DNA of 64,000 nt from Sambucus nigra (GCA_949130495.1 OX422207.1:375617868-375681867); one strand, 5' to 3'; shown: positions 23,641 to 36,498, numbered from the stretch's first letter. Notes: generated by a model from the sequence alone, not told the origin. Numbers and translations: made by a program.

Positions 23641-26600
23641 CTCTGTTAAAGGGCATTATAGAATGGATCTGTTTGGAGTCAAATCTATAAGAAAATTGAA
23701 ATAGTCTGTCGTTATTTTGGTCCTCAAGTTGTCTTTATCTTGTATAAGCCACCTTGGTAGGGTTTTTCTACCAAATGGAATAAATCTGGGGTATCTTCAC
23801 CTCTTTTAAAACAAAGGTACTTCGGTTAAGTTTCACACGATTTGGACAAGCAACGAGCGCTACACGAGCCCGGATACAAATTGTCTGATGGTGCACGACA
23901 CTGTGAAAGTCCAGCTTTGCGCAAATTGTTTAGGATAATTAGTAAGTCAAAAAAATATTTCAACCATATATTTAGACTCATAAAAATATAAGGAATATTA
24001 CCATGAAAATAAATTTTTCAAAAAAATATGTTTTCTACGGTGGTCCCGATTCTTGCGAGCCTTGTATAGGACAATCCGGGAGGCCAAATGACTATTGTAA
24101 ATATGATTTTTTTTAGCCAAAAAATGAAAGGAATATGAATCTGAAGTTAAAAATGAGAAAAAAAATTATTTTTAGAGAGAGAAAATGACACAAATCTGCC
24201 TTTTGGGGTTAATTTTGGGTGGGTCTTGAGGGGAACATGTGCCAAGGTTGCTTGCATTGTATTGTACCTTTTCCACTTAAATTGTAGACGTTGGGAATCC
24301 TTTTGTATCATTTGAGAGACACAAAATCTTGGGTTGTTGGTCAAGACTTGAAGACTACCACATATACCTTATAAGAGAAATGGGAGGGAAAATGAGTTGG
24401 CCATTAATATCTCACTCTTTCCATCACATTTTCTTCATCACCATGCTCAAGCAAGAGCTCTTCTTTTACCTCAAATTCTTAGATATTCTTCCTCACCATA
24501 TCTACACCCTGAAATCACCATTGTGGAGGTCACAAACACCATTAAAACACATTGGAGTTTTGGGACAACTTATAAGGAGAGTTTTTCAGAAGCTTTTGAT
24601 AAGGTTTGGGAGTTGTAGAAGGGGGTTTTGAGCTTTGAGATGGAGGACTCTAGGAGCTTGATTTGGAGAGTTTTTGGTAACCCATTGAGGCCACCTTTGG
24701 AGGTGGGGATCGCTCCTCATACACCACTATTTCTACCACCAATTTGGAGATACTTAGGTGGGAATACTGACCTTGGTTCAGATTTGAAGTTGAGTATAAT
24801 TTTATCTACTTTAATTACATGTATTAGACTTAATATATGTGTGTTGTTAGTTAGTTTTCATTTATGGGATTAACTAGTTGAAATCTACGATTTTATTTGC
24901 AAATGATTTTCGAAGATAAATTTCAAATGGGTTTTGAAATTGATAAAAAATTAGATTATTTTTCTACACATTTTGGGTGTAGTATTGTGTAACAAAGTGG
25001 GTATAATGAATTTATGGGTTTATTATTTTCACCCTTAATATTTTGAGTAAAAAGAGGCATTTAAAAGAAGGTTTTAATCAGTTCTAAAAGTCTTAAATTT
25101 ACGTAACACTATTCATAGACATTTTATGATATAAAATGGGTTAAAAGTGTGTTTTAAGTAAAGAGAATGCGATTTCTATGATAAGTGATGTTTGAGCTTG
25201 TTCATGCCATTTGTTAACTTAAATATGCATTTTTCTACATTAAATAAAGATTTTTATATGTGAGGGAATGCTTTTATTTTTAAGGGATATTTTAAAGTGT
25301 GTGAACTCATCATAAGTAAATAAAGTGGGTTTAATGAGTAAACATGTGAAACTAAAGTCTTCATGTAAAAAATGAAATTAAAGAAGACTAAATGTGAAAT
25401 GAATTTATAAGTATGTGTCCTGATGCAAAAAGTCATAATTAAAGTGTGTGACACTAAGTTTGAAATGTATAGTGTCGAATGTGTAATTGTAGACAAAAAT
25501 GGGTTTTTAGCGGTAAAACTCATAATTAAATTGTGTAGGCTTAAACATGAGAATTAAGACTTAATATGTAAAATGCGTGATTTTATATATTAAAAGGGTT
25601 AAAATGCAAAAGGGGAAATTTTTGGCAAAGTGAGAAGTTGAACAACTGTTTTAATGACTAGAATGCCCAAGTGTTGAGTTTGGAACTTGAAAGGGGTATT
25701 TTTGTGAAGAGAACTTAAGTAAGGGTAAGGTTGCATATTTTGGGAAAGAGAACGGGGTAAGTTGGTAATTTACATGAAGTGTGACATTTTTACGAAATAA
25801 AAATGCTAAAGAGTGTTTTGACACTAATGTGAAAAGAATAATTCAAGTCCTTAAAGCGAAGATAATTTCCGGTGTAAAAATCAACGCGTGCGTGAAAAAG
25901 TACTTTAATGAAATATAATGATTTTTTCCTAAATGTATAATAGGAAAATGGGCGGTTAAGTCCAAGGATTTAGTTGAGGCTTGAAAAAGGAAAATTAACG
26001 TGAACATGAGAAAATGTTGAACACACTGGAAAGGATAATGGAAGATGCAGATGATGTTGAATAAATAATTAAGCAGGGCATGACGTCCCTAGTGGTGAAA
26101 GATCCCAAAATAACTACAGTAGCATATGGTGGCAGAGATCGGTGGTGAAAGGCCACAAAGTCCATGGTTGTTGGCTAAATACCAAAGATAATGACGTAAA
26201 TGGAAACTTGATAAGGAATGGGTTATAAGATGAAAATAACCCAACTTGTGTGAATAATTACTCTTCCGATTAATGTAACATGGACAAGTAAATTGAGAAT
26301 AATGTCTAGTGTCCATAAGAAAAAAAACATAAATGGTTAATTATGGTGACTTAATGATATTAAGCTACCTAATAAGGTTTGAATCACAATAAACACATGC
26401 GTGTGTTACATAAGGCTCTCAAAGGAATACAGTATTTTTTTTCTAGACATCGTATGCGCATGTGTTGAATGGAAATCCTAAAGTATGGTTAAGTAACACT
26501 GGCGTGAGTTAATGAACATTGAGTAATAAATGTTTTGAAAGTAAATGAAAGGTTTTCCCTAACGAATGTTGCATGAGTTAATGGTAACGAATGCTAGTTT

Positions 26601-27119
26601 TTAAAGCATGGTAAAAAAAATTACTATTTTGTAAGGTAAGTGGTATTAATTAACGTTTTTGGAATTAATGGTTAAATACATTGGTACATGTATTTTCAAG
26701 GGTATATATGTAGATATATACATATTTTCACATGCATGTAGTTTAGAGTCTGAGTACTCCTTTCTACTGTTCGTTTCTATACTGCATTTGTATATGATCC
26801 CACTGAGCATTCGGCTCACATCACTTCTCTTGTTGCGACAGGTTACATGATGTTTCTTACTTTGAGAGCATTATACAAGCAAGTAACTATTTGCATTTAT
26901 GATTAGTAGCTCTGTTTACTTTGCCTTGGTGGCACTTTCCTTGGGTCCTGCCATGTAGTTAATATAAATCGTATGGACATTCTAATAAGTGCAACGTTAA
27001 TATGAATAAAACGGGATTAGAAACATTATTAAGGGTGTTCAATTTCACTTCACAATTAACGTACGGACCGGATTGGGTTAGTACTTCAATAACCTTTAAA
27101 TCTGGGTCGGATTGTTACA

Positions 27120-27547
27120 TAACCTCACTCTATCTTTTCTACGATATGAGTCGAACGATTCAGATCTCCATTTTATACATACACGTGCAAACAATTCATT
27201 GATAAATTAAGAAAAATAGTAATATAAGCCCATGAAAGATCGAAAGGACGGGATGGGTGCTTAACACCTTCCCATTACGTAACTTAGCCCCAAAAATCTG
27301 AAATATTTATTTTGTAAGCATCACTTTGTCCTTGATGTCTCTCTATCAAGGCAGCGACATATTCTTTTACCTATTTTGTGCAAAATAGTCTGGCATCTCC
27401 AACTATTTACATAACCCCACATCGACGACGACCGAAGCGCTTTTAAAAATAGGACTCGAGAGCTTCTCTCCCTCTCCGAGTGAGCTCATGTGAGTGTCGA
27501 GAACCCCCCGAGACGAGAGGAAAGATCCCAAAGGAAGGATGGCCACA
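27120..27547 (+). repeat. right end of the 5' LTR of Ogre B
   Basis: It matches about 46785-47203 of Ogre A, including the blocks agaccgaaag/agatcgaaagg and cttaacaccttcccatt, and ends GGCCACA before the PBS. Tekay A inserted at its left edge. Confidence 0.82.
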
Positions 27548-27548
27548 G

Positions 27549-27566
27549 CGGAGACTCCGATGGGGA
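27549..27566 (+). other. decayed Ogre-type primer-binding site
   Basis: CGGAGACTCCGATGGGGA occupies the place of the TGGCGACTTTGCTGGGGA site in Ogre A (47205-47222), with several substitutions. Leader sequence homologous to 47223 onward follows up to about 27806. Confidence 0.75.
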
Positions 27567-27810
27567 CTTTTCTTAAGAGAGGGCTAGACCTTGTTTGCAT
27601 GTGTGTTATCATTTTCTTCTTGTGTGCGTATCCACCTACCTATATAATCCATTTTTATCCTCTATCATTTATTGCATATATCTAACTCATACTTATATCA
27701 TTCCTCACACACTTGTATATACTCTCCATGTACACTTCACACTATTTACACGTAGGATCACTTATATCCACATGTTTCACACACCACTTAGAACATCCAT
27801 ATTTACCTAG

Positions 27811-28276
27811 AAAAGGGCTACCAAAACCATCTTGCATGATCTGAAACACAAAGAAGTTGAGTTCTATATGAATGATATGATCATCAAGTCTAAGACTCGG
27901 GAATGTCATGTTCCCACTCTTTGAAAGTTGTTCGAATGACCGCAACGATACCATATGCGACTCAACCGTAGAAATATGTCTTTAGCGTTACCAAAAGAAA
28001 GATTTTGGGATTCATAATTAGCAAAAAGAGGATTGAAGTAAATCCTTATGAACTGAAAGTCATACTCAAAATGCCACCACCCTGAATGGAGAAGAAAGTC
28101 AAGGGATTCTTGGGAAAATTATAGTATATCAGCCATTTGCCTACCATTTATTTACCCATCTTCAAACTCTTTCAAAAAGATTCTACTAAGGTCTGGAATG
28201 AAGCTTGTCAGGAAGCCTTTGACCAAATCAAACTCTACCTTACCCAACCTTCGATACTCATGCCACTTCAATATGG
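27811..28276 (+). pseudogene. Ogre B reverse transcriptase, C-terminal half
   Basis: Homologous to Ogre A 52830-53305. Traces of the active-site region (codons for YMNDMIIKS-like near 27865-27895, where the YVDD Val and first Asp are changed) are followed by the thumb region (KVKGFLGKL-like near 28100, TKVWNEACQEAFDQIK at about 28187-28235). Several stops are present. The frame stops at the Tekay C insertion and resumes at 41503. Confidence 0.78.
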
Positions 28277-31120
28277 TGTAATACCCCGTATTTATGAGGA
28301 TATAGAAATTAATTTAACTGGAGATCTAATTAATGATTTAAAATTTATTTAATTCGAAGAAATTAATTAATTTTGGTGATTTAGATTTAATGAATTCAGT
28401 TTATCTCTAAATTTCACAGGTACCGTATTTTGAGGTGGAAATAAGAAAATCATGTAAAGTAACTTGGATGATGATTTAGAGGTCACAGTTAGTTTCGACT
28501 ACGTTGAAATAGTTAGAATAGTATAGCTGGGTGTATAGTTTGGGTCCCGGGATGATTTTAGACCAAACCGGCACCATTAAAGAGAATTTCGATCATTTGA
28601 GAATTTTGGGTTAGTGGAACTCCAAAAATTGCAAGTTTATATCTGGCCATTAGAGAGGTAGGCTAGGGTCATCACAAATTTTAAGGAAGGGAGGCCATAG
28701 GAGAGGAATAGGAGACGAGAACCAAGCTCCCTATACCATTTTTTGCCCCGAACGCATCGGAATCGAGATCGGAGCGAGAGGAGAACAACCATAGCATCAA
28801 ACCAATGAGATCATACCTTCTATTGGGAGGCAAGTGTTTATCTTGAATTTATTTCAAGCATGTTATAATACCCATGTACAGTAGGGTTTGATTTACATGT
28901 TTTTGGAAGAGTTATTATAATTTTGGTTGGGTTTAATCCATGTTTTGTGAAGGATTTGCATGTAGTATGAATTTATATATGTGAGTGGTACGATTTTCCT
29001 ATTTGTCAAAAATTAAATTTTTAGATCTTTTCGTTACTATCGCGTGGGAACCGACCTCGTATTTTATTTTATTTTTTTAATTAGTTATGATTTTTCTACG
29101 GAAGGGTGTTTAAGATCAATTTTTTTAGTCAGAAATTAAATGAGGGTGTAGGCTTGTTTAAGAACTATATGGGGAGCTTTGGTGATGTGATTATAACCGT
29201 TCAGGTACTTAGAGAAGATTATAGGGCATATGGTTAAGGCCCAGGTAAATGTGAATGAGGGTAAAATGGTGTATAAAACCTTAGGTTAGTAACCGATTGT
29301 GTCGCGTAATAGGAACTTATGATTTGAGGTTACAGGGAAGATAAACGATAACCTGAGATTAATACCAGTGGGTTAGTGTGAGTTTAACTACAAAGAAATA
29401 ACTTAAGTGATAGTTTTGAACCTTTGAGAAGTAAGTGAGACTCGAAAACCTACGATACGAAGTATATTTGTGAAACGGTACTACGTCAAGTAGTCAAGAG
29501 TTATAAAATACATAAAGATTATTATTATAGGTTGATGGTATACCTATATGGATAATTATTATAGGTTAAATGTATACATATATGGAATATTAATATAGGA
29601 TGTTGGTATACCTCGACCCCAAAATTTATTTCATATATTGGTTCGTAATGTTTCTTCGACCCCAACATTAATTTCATATATTGGTTCAGAATGTTACCTC
29701 AACCCCAATATTTATTTCATATATTTGAGGCGAACATAGTTCTAAGCCTTTGAGATACGCACATATCTAACGTACCCAAACGACCTGCCAAGCCCACTAA
29801 TACAAGGCACATAGTGGACCACCCTAAGTTCCATGCCCTTGGGCACAAATCCAAACCTCGCTGGCATCGCCAAGGTAGGACTAACCTTCTTACAAACAAC
29901 CCTTGTGATAGAAAGAAACATAGGTATGTTAACATGCAAACCGTACATACCTAGGCATACACATAACCTATTAATATGTATATTCATTATAGGCCTATGC
30001 ACAACCTATAATAATAATCCATATAGGTATACACTAAACCTGTAAAAAAAACTTTGTACATGTATACCCTCAACATATCTTAATATCCATAAAGGTAACA
30101 TTCCAAATAATAGTCATCAGTGTGATATGGGGACTGGATAGCAAAGTATGCACTTATAGTATATATTGTGTGTGAAATGTATATCATATGAATAATCTTA
30201 CTAATGTGTGATAGTAAGAATACTAGATTGTGTACGTCTAAACCATATTGAATCTACTAAGGTGTAAGTAGTAGAAAAGAGAGAGAGCGCGTATCGAAAT
30301 AAAAATTTAGGTAGAGAAACTTAATTAAGTGATTTGAATGATAACATATGTACTGTTAACTTAAATTAATAATAACATAAGGAAAATGTTAATTATTAAT
30401 TAAATCGATAGAGTACTCTATGGGCGGTACGAGAGAAGTTAAAGAGAAAATTTAACTATGGACTTAATGACAATTAATGGTATTATGTAGCGTACTGTAT
30501 ATACGATAAGGGTGAGACAGTTTGGCTAATGGTTAGTTAGGTACTTGAGGCCTAGTTACATTGGGTAGCATGACTAGGTGGTAACATTAGGTGCACATTA
30601 TAGATGAGAGGTGAGATACTCAGTTGAGCGTACGCAGTCTAACATGTGTATCTAATAACTGGTTATTCAAACTAAAATTTAAATACTTGCTAAATGTTTT
30701 TCAAATGGTTTACTTGGGCTTTGACCCGTATGCAAATATTTTTAAAACCTTTTAGGTGTCCAACTACAGGGACGCGCAGCTTGATGATATGTTCTAGGGA
30801 TGCGTAGCTACAGCACTTGTGGATGCATGCATGACTTAATTAGATGCTTCAGTTGTTCATTCCTATATTAGGATCTATTTATTCAGTATTTCATTTGGGT
30901 GTATTTCTCCTCAGCCAATTCTTTTATATCAGTCAAATTTTGTATTGAGGTTATTATTTTTCTCGCATGTGGTTTGTTAATTAAAAAGATAAAATACAAT
31001 TTTTTGAATACTGGGTGGTTAGTAAAGTTAACGGTGATGCTAAAAATGAACCATATGGGAATCATATTTTAATTTAATAAAGGTCTGATCACCCGGTATT
31101 TAATTAGGCAGGGTGTTACA
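28277..31120 (+). repeat. 5' LTR of Tekay C, 2844 bp
   Basis: It begins TGTAATACCCCGTATTTATG and ends GCAGGGTGTTACA. Relative to the 3' LTR it lacks about 310 bp near 29000 and carries an inverted segment at about 29611-30062. The AT-rich body has no supported gene. Confidence 0.9.
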
Positions 31121-33842
31121 GATGGTATAGGAACATCAGGTTCTAGAGTCCTTAGGATCTCTGCGGCTTTTCTATTCTTCTTCTTAGCATTCTTTGATGT
31201 AAATACGTATGATTGTATTGTTGTATTCCTCTATGTATGCGACTTACATTCTCCTTCTATTATATATAGTTGATGTGATTCATATAAAAGTTCGGTTGGG
31301 CTTCGTACACCGAATAATTTAGGATGACCAAGAAGGGAGGAGAGGCTTAGCAGAAGACATACAGTATTGTGGAAATGGTGATCGCAATAGAAGATACCAT
31401 GATTTTATTTAGGCAGGTAATAATAGGACTATCCCTCGAGAACAGTTGTTTCTCCAAGCATTAGCGTAGATAATGGTGGCACAATTTCAGACTCACCTAG
31501 CGTAGTCGGCTAGGGGAGGGAGTCAGAGAAACTCTTTTGAAGAACCATCAATAAAAAAATGGATTAGAGAGGATGTGTTATCGGCCAATGGAAAAAGAGA
31601 ATCCAAAGGAAATTATTTAGGGTGGAGTGCAGAAATACCCATGATTGGATTATGGGCGAGCATTTTAGCTCATAGGAGCAGCATTGAGTGATGAGAGTCA
31701 GTTACCACTTATAGAGAGGTATATTTGGAGTTAAATGAGAAATTTGGGTATGATTTTTAATCGTAAGATCTTCCATATGCTGTTCAAACTAAGATGTGAA
31801 TGGAGTTTCATAACTTATCAGATGGGTAAGATGGAGACCGATCGTAAGTGAGGAGTTAACTAGTTTAGCAAACATCATAGACAATGAAAGGGAGATGGAG
31901 AATGTAATAAGGGTCCGTAAGTTGATAATGGACTCATGAGTAGAATACTCAAGCATGGATGAGAAATTAGGCTAGGATGACTAGTGTCGATGTCACAAAG
32001 ATCGTAAGTTTACAAGTTATACCAATGCCTCCATAAGAAGGGAGCTAAGATTGTTGGAGAACTTAGGTGAAAAGAAAGACTGAGTTAAAAATGGTGATAG
32101 CGAAGCACGACATGAGGGTATTCCAGGTAGAGGACCCATATATATGATTCAGACCAATTGAATTCCTACCAAGTGATAGTGGATTCAGACAGGACTATCA
32201 AGTCCAGTAATGAGTTACGTATTTCCAGTGGATCCAATGAAACAACAGCGGTAACAATCGGTGTCAAAACTACCACGTCCGAGCGAAGGAAACCCAAACA
32301 TGGTTAGTGGGACGAGAGATATGGGGTGGCATAAAGAGGTTTCTTATGTGTGGAGAATATGGACACCTGTATTGATATTATCCATAACGAGAAAGTGAGA
32401 CTTGTCAGACTGGGAAGATAAGTGGTAACAGTGCTAGTAAAGCACAATAGCAGCATGAGTGGAATTTTCGATAGGGGAGGTCGGGCTAAGAGAGTTGGAT
32501 TTAAGTCCATAGATTTCCAAACCCAAGAATGTTGTGTTAAAGAAGGACCATTAGGGTTCTCACCATTAGCAATATCCCTTTGATTTGCATTGTTAGGGCA
32601 AAAGGAATAATGGGGGAGGACAGTAGGGCCATGAGCAGAGGCAGAGAGATTTTTGGGCCGATGTTATACGTGTGGGGGTGTAGGACATAAATTAAGGGAT
32701 TGCCCAAACCAACACAGGGACAAACACATTATAAGGTCCTAAAGGTACGACCATTGCAACAGATCTTGGACCAGTTCCGACGCGAGAATTACGATCAGGG
32801 ACCCATCGACGAAGAGCTGACGTTAGCACTGGAAGGTAAATTACCTTTATTATCCTATGAGTATGGCGTAGATTATTTTGACATGGGGTGTCACAGTGTC
32901 ATATTTTTATCACTATATTCGTGAGTGAGTCGAATTTAGTGGGTGAATTGGCCGTAGTAGCCTTATAATGTATTTATATAATTAATTACCATAGGGTAGT
33001 GGGGCTTTTTAGTGCTGCCTATGAGAGGGTGGGTGTGTACACTAAGAGGATGGTTACATTACGCATAGTTTACTACTTTCGAAAGTTATGAGAATAGATT
33101 AGACTACTTTCGAGTTTCGTCTAGATAGCGGTAGTATAAATGATAGTGGGTTGTGTTAGAAATATGTTGTGTTCATTGTTCCAGCCTGTGATTTACTTTG
33201 CTAGGTATCACCTGAAAGAGGGTCTAGTCTATATATATATATATATATATATATGTTATATATGTTATAGTGTGATGCATATTAAACTTATGAGAAATTT
33301 TTTTATTGTTATATTTGATCCCTGAGAGTAGGGGCGTGTACTAATGTGATTCAGGGTAGATTAGGTTATTATCGAGTGGAGAGATATAACTCATGATTTA
33401 TTTGCGCTAAGAAACTAGTGATAGTAAGAGTGTCGTGATGTATGTTGTCTTTGGTAATATGGAAGTAGGCGAGTATACTTTTATGTTAATAGACAGGGAT
33501 TTTGGGGTGCGTGGTACGCACTAAGGGCCTAACGGATCTTGACGACCGATAATGTTAGGTAGTAGTGTATCGAGGGGATTCCTTGTTTTGATTTTGCTTT
33601 ACGAGACATCTCATGCATGAAACTTAGCTCAACATTGGAAGTGAGGTGCAATGTTGGAAGGGAGGAGATGTTTGGTCATTAGGACAGGAGATTAGTACGT
33701 TAGTTATTGTTCATTTATGCAGTTATATCTGAGGGATGATAGCTATATTATAATTTGAGGCTAGTAAAGCCGTGTAGAATTTGTCCAGTTATGCACGGGC
33801 ATAGGGTGTATGAGCGCCCTAGGTAGTTGATATTCTTTATTA
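31121..33842 (+). pseudogene. Tekay C internal region: decayed gag and protease
   Basis: After the worn PBS and leader, a possible gag start ATGACCAAGAAGGGAGG lies at 31324. Gag is broken throughout. A complete CX2CX4HX4C zinc knuckle is readable at 32662-32703 (CYTCGGVGHKLRDC). About 170 bp later DYFDMGCHS (about 32869-32895) stands where Tekay elements have the DTGA/DSGA protease site followed by HSF. No reverse transcriptase, RNase H or integrase follows before the CACTA insertion, so pol was lost. A TA dinucleotide run lies at 33230-33253. Confidence 0.7.
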
Positions 33843-34087
33843 CACTACACCAAATATGCCCATTTGTCAAGGTCATTGACCTTGACAAATCCACCTTGTC
33901 AAGGTCAATGACCGTGACATTTCGAGGCGAGACAACTTTTTTTATCACGGTCGTGTCACGGTCATTGACCTTGACAAAAAACTCGCGTTTTGTGTCACGG
34001 TCGTGTCAAGGTCAATGACCGTGACACATTTGTCACGGGTATAAACCGTGACAAAGCCGTGACCCTTTTTAAAAAAATTATCACGAT

Positions 34088-34142
34088 CATTGACCGTGAC
34101 AAGTCCGTGACAAATGTTGTCACGGACTTGTCACGGTCAATG
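34088..34142. repeat. left subterminal hairpin of the CACTA element
   Basis: Two exact 26-bp inverted arms (34088-34113 and 34117-34142) with a 3-bp loop, built from ccgtgacaagtccgtgacaa units. It lies within the cluster of such words at 33863-34155. Confidence 0.95.
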
Positions 34143-34372
34143 ACCGTGACAATTCTGGGCAGAATTTAAAAAAAATCTGCTGGGTAGTATGGCCACTGCC
34201 ACTGCCCAGCAGTATATTTGTACCTGTTCCAAACATCATATATCCAACACAAACTAAAGATAATGCAAATATATATTCATGACAGTATAATCCAAATCTT
34301 CAAAGTAAAAATAATATACATGACGATATAATCCAAATATAATTAAAATGGACAAACTAGAAAATAATGTTA

Positions 34373-36152
34373 CTACATGTTTTGGATAAAACTGAGGAGG
34401 TGAGTAGGCCACACGACATACGAATTGACGCACCCACAAATATACGTCGTGCCGCATTGTTCGCGCAACCACAATAGGGAGTTCTCCTTCCCGGGTATGA
34501 CATGCGTGACGAGCACCCTGGACTCCATCTGTTGAAGCACACGTCCATGGACTATTCCACCCTCGACGATATTCGGGTCCCTCAACCCCCGCCCTATCCG
34601 CTGGCCATCAAATATGTCCAATATGAACACGCTCGGCCAACCAATTGTCGATAATGGTCTGTTGGAGGGCGTCAAATAGGGAAGTGGATCGTCGAAATAC
34701 GAACGTGTCGGTGATGAAGCAGCGAGGTCCACATCCTCGTCATCCTGCGCCTCGTCCTCCCGCACCTCCTCGTCCTCTCGCACCTCCTCGTCCTCCCGCA
34801 CCTCCTCCTCCACCGCCTTCTCCTTCCCTTTCCCTTTCCCTTTCCCTTTATGGTCTCCACCCAACGTACGCTTCATGAATGCGTACATATCTTTGATCGT
34901 CGCCTCCAAACGGGACAGCTTCGCGTCATGTGAATCCACCGTTCGAGCCAAGCCGGTATCGCTCGTCTCCAATCCGATGATCCTATAATTGGCCACCCGC
35001 GAGCTCACTACCCTTGTCCTCCCCTTGCGATCAGAGCCAAGCACTTGGCTGAGTGCGTCTGTGGACAAAGATGCCTTGTCGGCATCAGACTGCGACTCAT
35101 GCACTTCCTTAAGCTTTGTCTGAAACGACAAAAAGCACATGATTAGTAAAATAAGTAAACTAAAAAATTATAACGTAATTAACAATAATTAAATTGTCGG
35201 ATTACTTACAATCGTGGCCGCGATGCTCGGGGACACCTCCTTGTCCTTCCCCTTCTTCGTCCGAAGAGCCACATAAGTATCGAGCCTATGTGGCTTACCC
35301 CCGGCCCACTCCCTACCCCCTGAAATAAAATAAAGTAAAGTAAAATTAGTATCGGCCCCGCAAAGTAAAATAATATCCAATAATATATTTTTGTAGTTAT
35401 AGATAAATTAAATCTTACCTGCATCCTATGATCCACCTCAGCGTAAGAGGTCCGGCCGGAGTAGTGCACGTCCGTCTTTTTAGCTCGATTTTCCCTCCCC
35501 GATTGGCGAGATGCCAATTGTCGATCCTCGATCTCATTGTCAATGAACTTTTGCCATTGTACCAATGAGATCGGCTCCTTGGGCGGGACGGATCCGCGCC
35601 ATTGTATAATGGACTCTCGGTCTTTCCCAAAGTACCGTGTCCGCATATTTTTCTTCCACGTCTTGTGTTGCTCCCTCAACTGCTCCAAGACGGAATCACG
35701 TAGCTTTGGATCCAAGTTGAATTGTTCCTGTCCAACAAATACAATGTTAGTTCCGAATAAATATAAATATAAATATAAATATAAGTATAAATATAAATAT
35801 GAAATTGAAATTGAAATTGAAATTGAAATTGAAATTGAAATATTCATATAAATATAAATATAAATTGAAATTGAAATATTCATATAAATATTACCTGTAG
35901 TGCCGCCCAAACAGCTAACTTGAGCTCATACGGCACCTCCTTCCAACTCATAAACCCCGGGCCGATGACCGTCTTTAGCAGCTCGAGGGATCTCGCTATA
36001 AGCTCCGACTTGTTTTCGACGGTAATCCCAAATTTTCCATATTTGGGGAGCCTAGGGGCGGAGGAGCCCTCGTCGCCTCCGCTACCACCGAACCCAGACG
36101 ACATCATCATAAACAGCATCATCATCTTCGCCCTAACATCTGAAGGAGACAT
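34373..36152 (-). CDS. CACTA accessory protein, Transposase_24 (Ptta/En/Spm) like, 4 exons
   Basis: The ATG at 36152 starts MSPSDVRAKMM. Exon 1 is 36152-35895, exon 2 35727-35419, exon 3 35319-35210, exon 4 35119-34373; all introns are GT-AG. Exons 1 and 2 are whole codons. Exon 2 holds the conserved core (LREQHKTWKKNMRTRYF, then WQKFID, RENRAKKTDVHYSG) of the Transposase_24 family, and exon 3 continues with PHRLDTYVALRTKKGKDKE. Exon 4 has a Lys/Gly run, EEVRED repeats and a Cys-containing tail. Exon 3 enters one base out of phase at a run of five G (35316-35320), which suggests a one-base loss or misplaced acceptor. Proteins of this family probably bind subterminal repeats; that role here is inference. 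Confidence 0.72.
35758..35893. repeat. microsatellite in intron 1 of the CACTA gene
   Basis: Runs of ataaat and ttgaaa hexamers, about 130 bp, lie within the 167-bp first intron. They explain apparent Ile/Tyr/Ser-rich frames on the minus strand. Confidence 0.9.
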
Positions 36153-36354
36153 TTTTGCTGTAAAAAAAATGTTATTAGTAGAGATAAAAAAAAATGTTAT
36201 TAGTACACATTTCGTTTTACCTAATTGAATTAATAGTACAGATAAAAAAATGTTCCGTCTATATTATAACGTATGTGTAAGTTCCGTCAATACCATTTCG
36301 TTTCAATTTTGTAATATTATGTTTTTTCCAAATATTTAAAGAGTTATTAAATGG

Positions 36355-36463
36355 GTGCCCCACCCCCACCCCCTGCCCCCTCCCCCCGCCACACACACAC
36401 GCACACCTACGCGCGCATACACACACACCACCCACTCCCCCCGCCACACACACACGCACACCT

Positions 36464-36498
<35 letters not shown>

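Larger units (their letters stand above)
18020..23814 (+). mobile_element. L1-type non-LTR retrotransposon (LINE)
   Basis: It carries ORF1 (DUF4283 and CCHC zinc finger) and ORF2 (endonuclease, reverse transcriptase, C-terminal RNase H). It is flanked by aagtacttcg at 18010-18019 and aggtacttcg at 23815-23824, a 10-bp target duplication with one mismatch. The 3' end is only weakly A-rich (ttttaaaacaaa). A 60-bp pyrimidine-rich leader precedes ORF1, so the copy is close to full length. Both frames have stops and shifts. It interrupts the 3' LTR of Tekay A. Confidence 0.92.
14275..27119 (+). mobile_element. Tekay/Del-like gypsy element (Tekay A), partial and interrupted
   Basis: The parts are: right end of the 5' LTR (14275-14857), PBS (14861-14872), internal region to 17628, and a 3' LTR of about 3.7 kb (17629-27119) split by an L1 LINE. 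The junction AAGGAGGAAAGAA|TGTAATACCCC is the polypurine-tract/LTR form typical of Tekay/Del chromoviruses. The right end abuts LTR sequence of an Ogre-type element (27120 on), so this copy inserted there. No pol domain could be recognised, so it is either very old or non-autonomous. Confidence 0.78.
17629..27119 (+). repeat. 3' LTR of Tekay A, split by a LINE
   Basis: The left piece is 17629-18019 and the right piece 23815-27119, about 3.7 kb in all. It begins TGTAATACCCC and ends GATTGTTACA. The pieces are separated by the LINE and its target duplication. The right piece is AT-rich with no supported gene; short frames near 24330-24870 are probably LTR sequence. Confidence 0.82.

Noticed and set aside
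24329..24873. Possible host exons with three overlapping frames
   Set aside because: The stretch lies inside the 3' LTR of Tekay A, with no domain, no splice pattern and no start context worth noting.
33230..33253. TA run as an origin or attachment site
   Set aside because: A plain microsatellite of about 24 bp inside decayed Tekay C sequence, with no other supporting feature.
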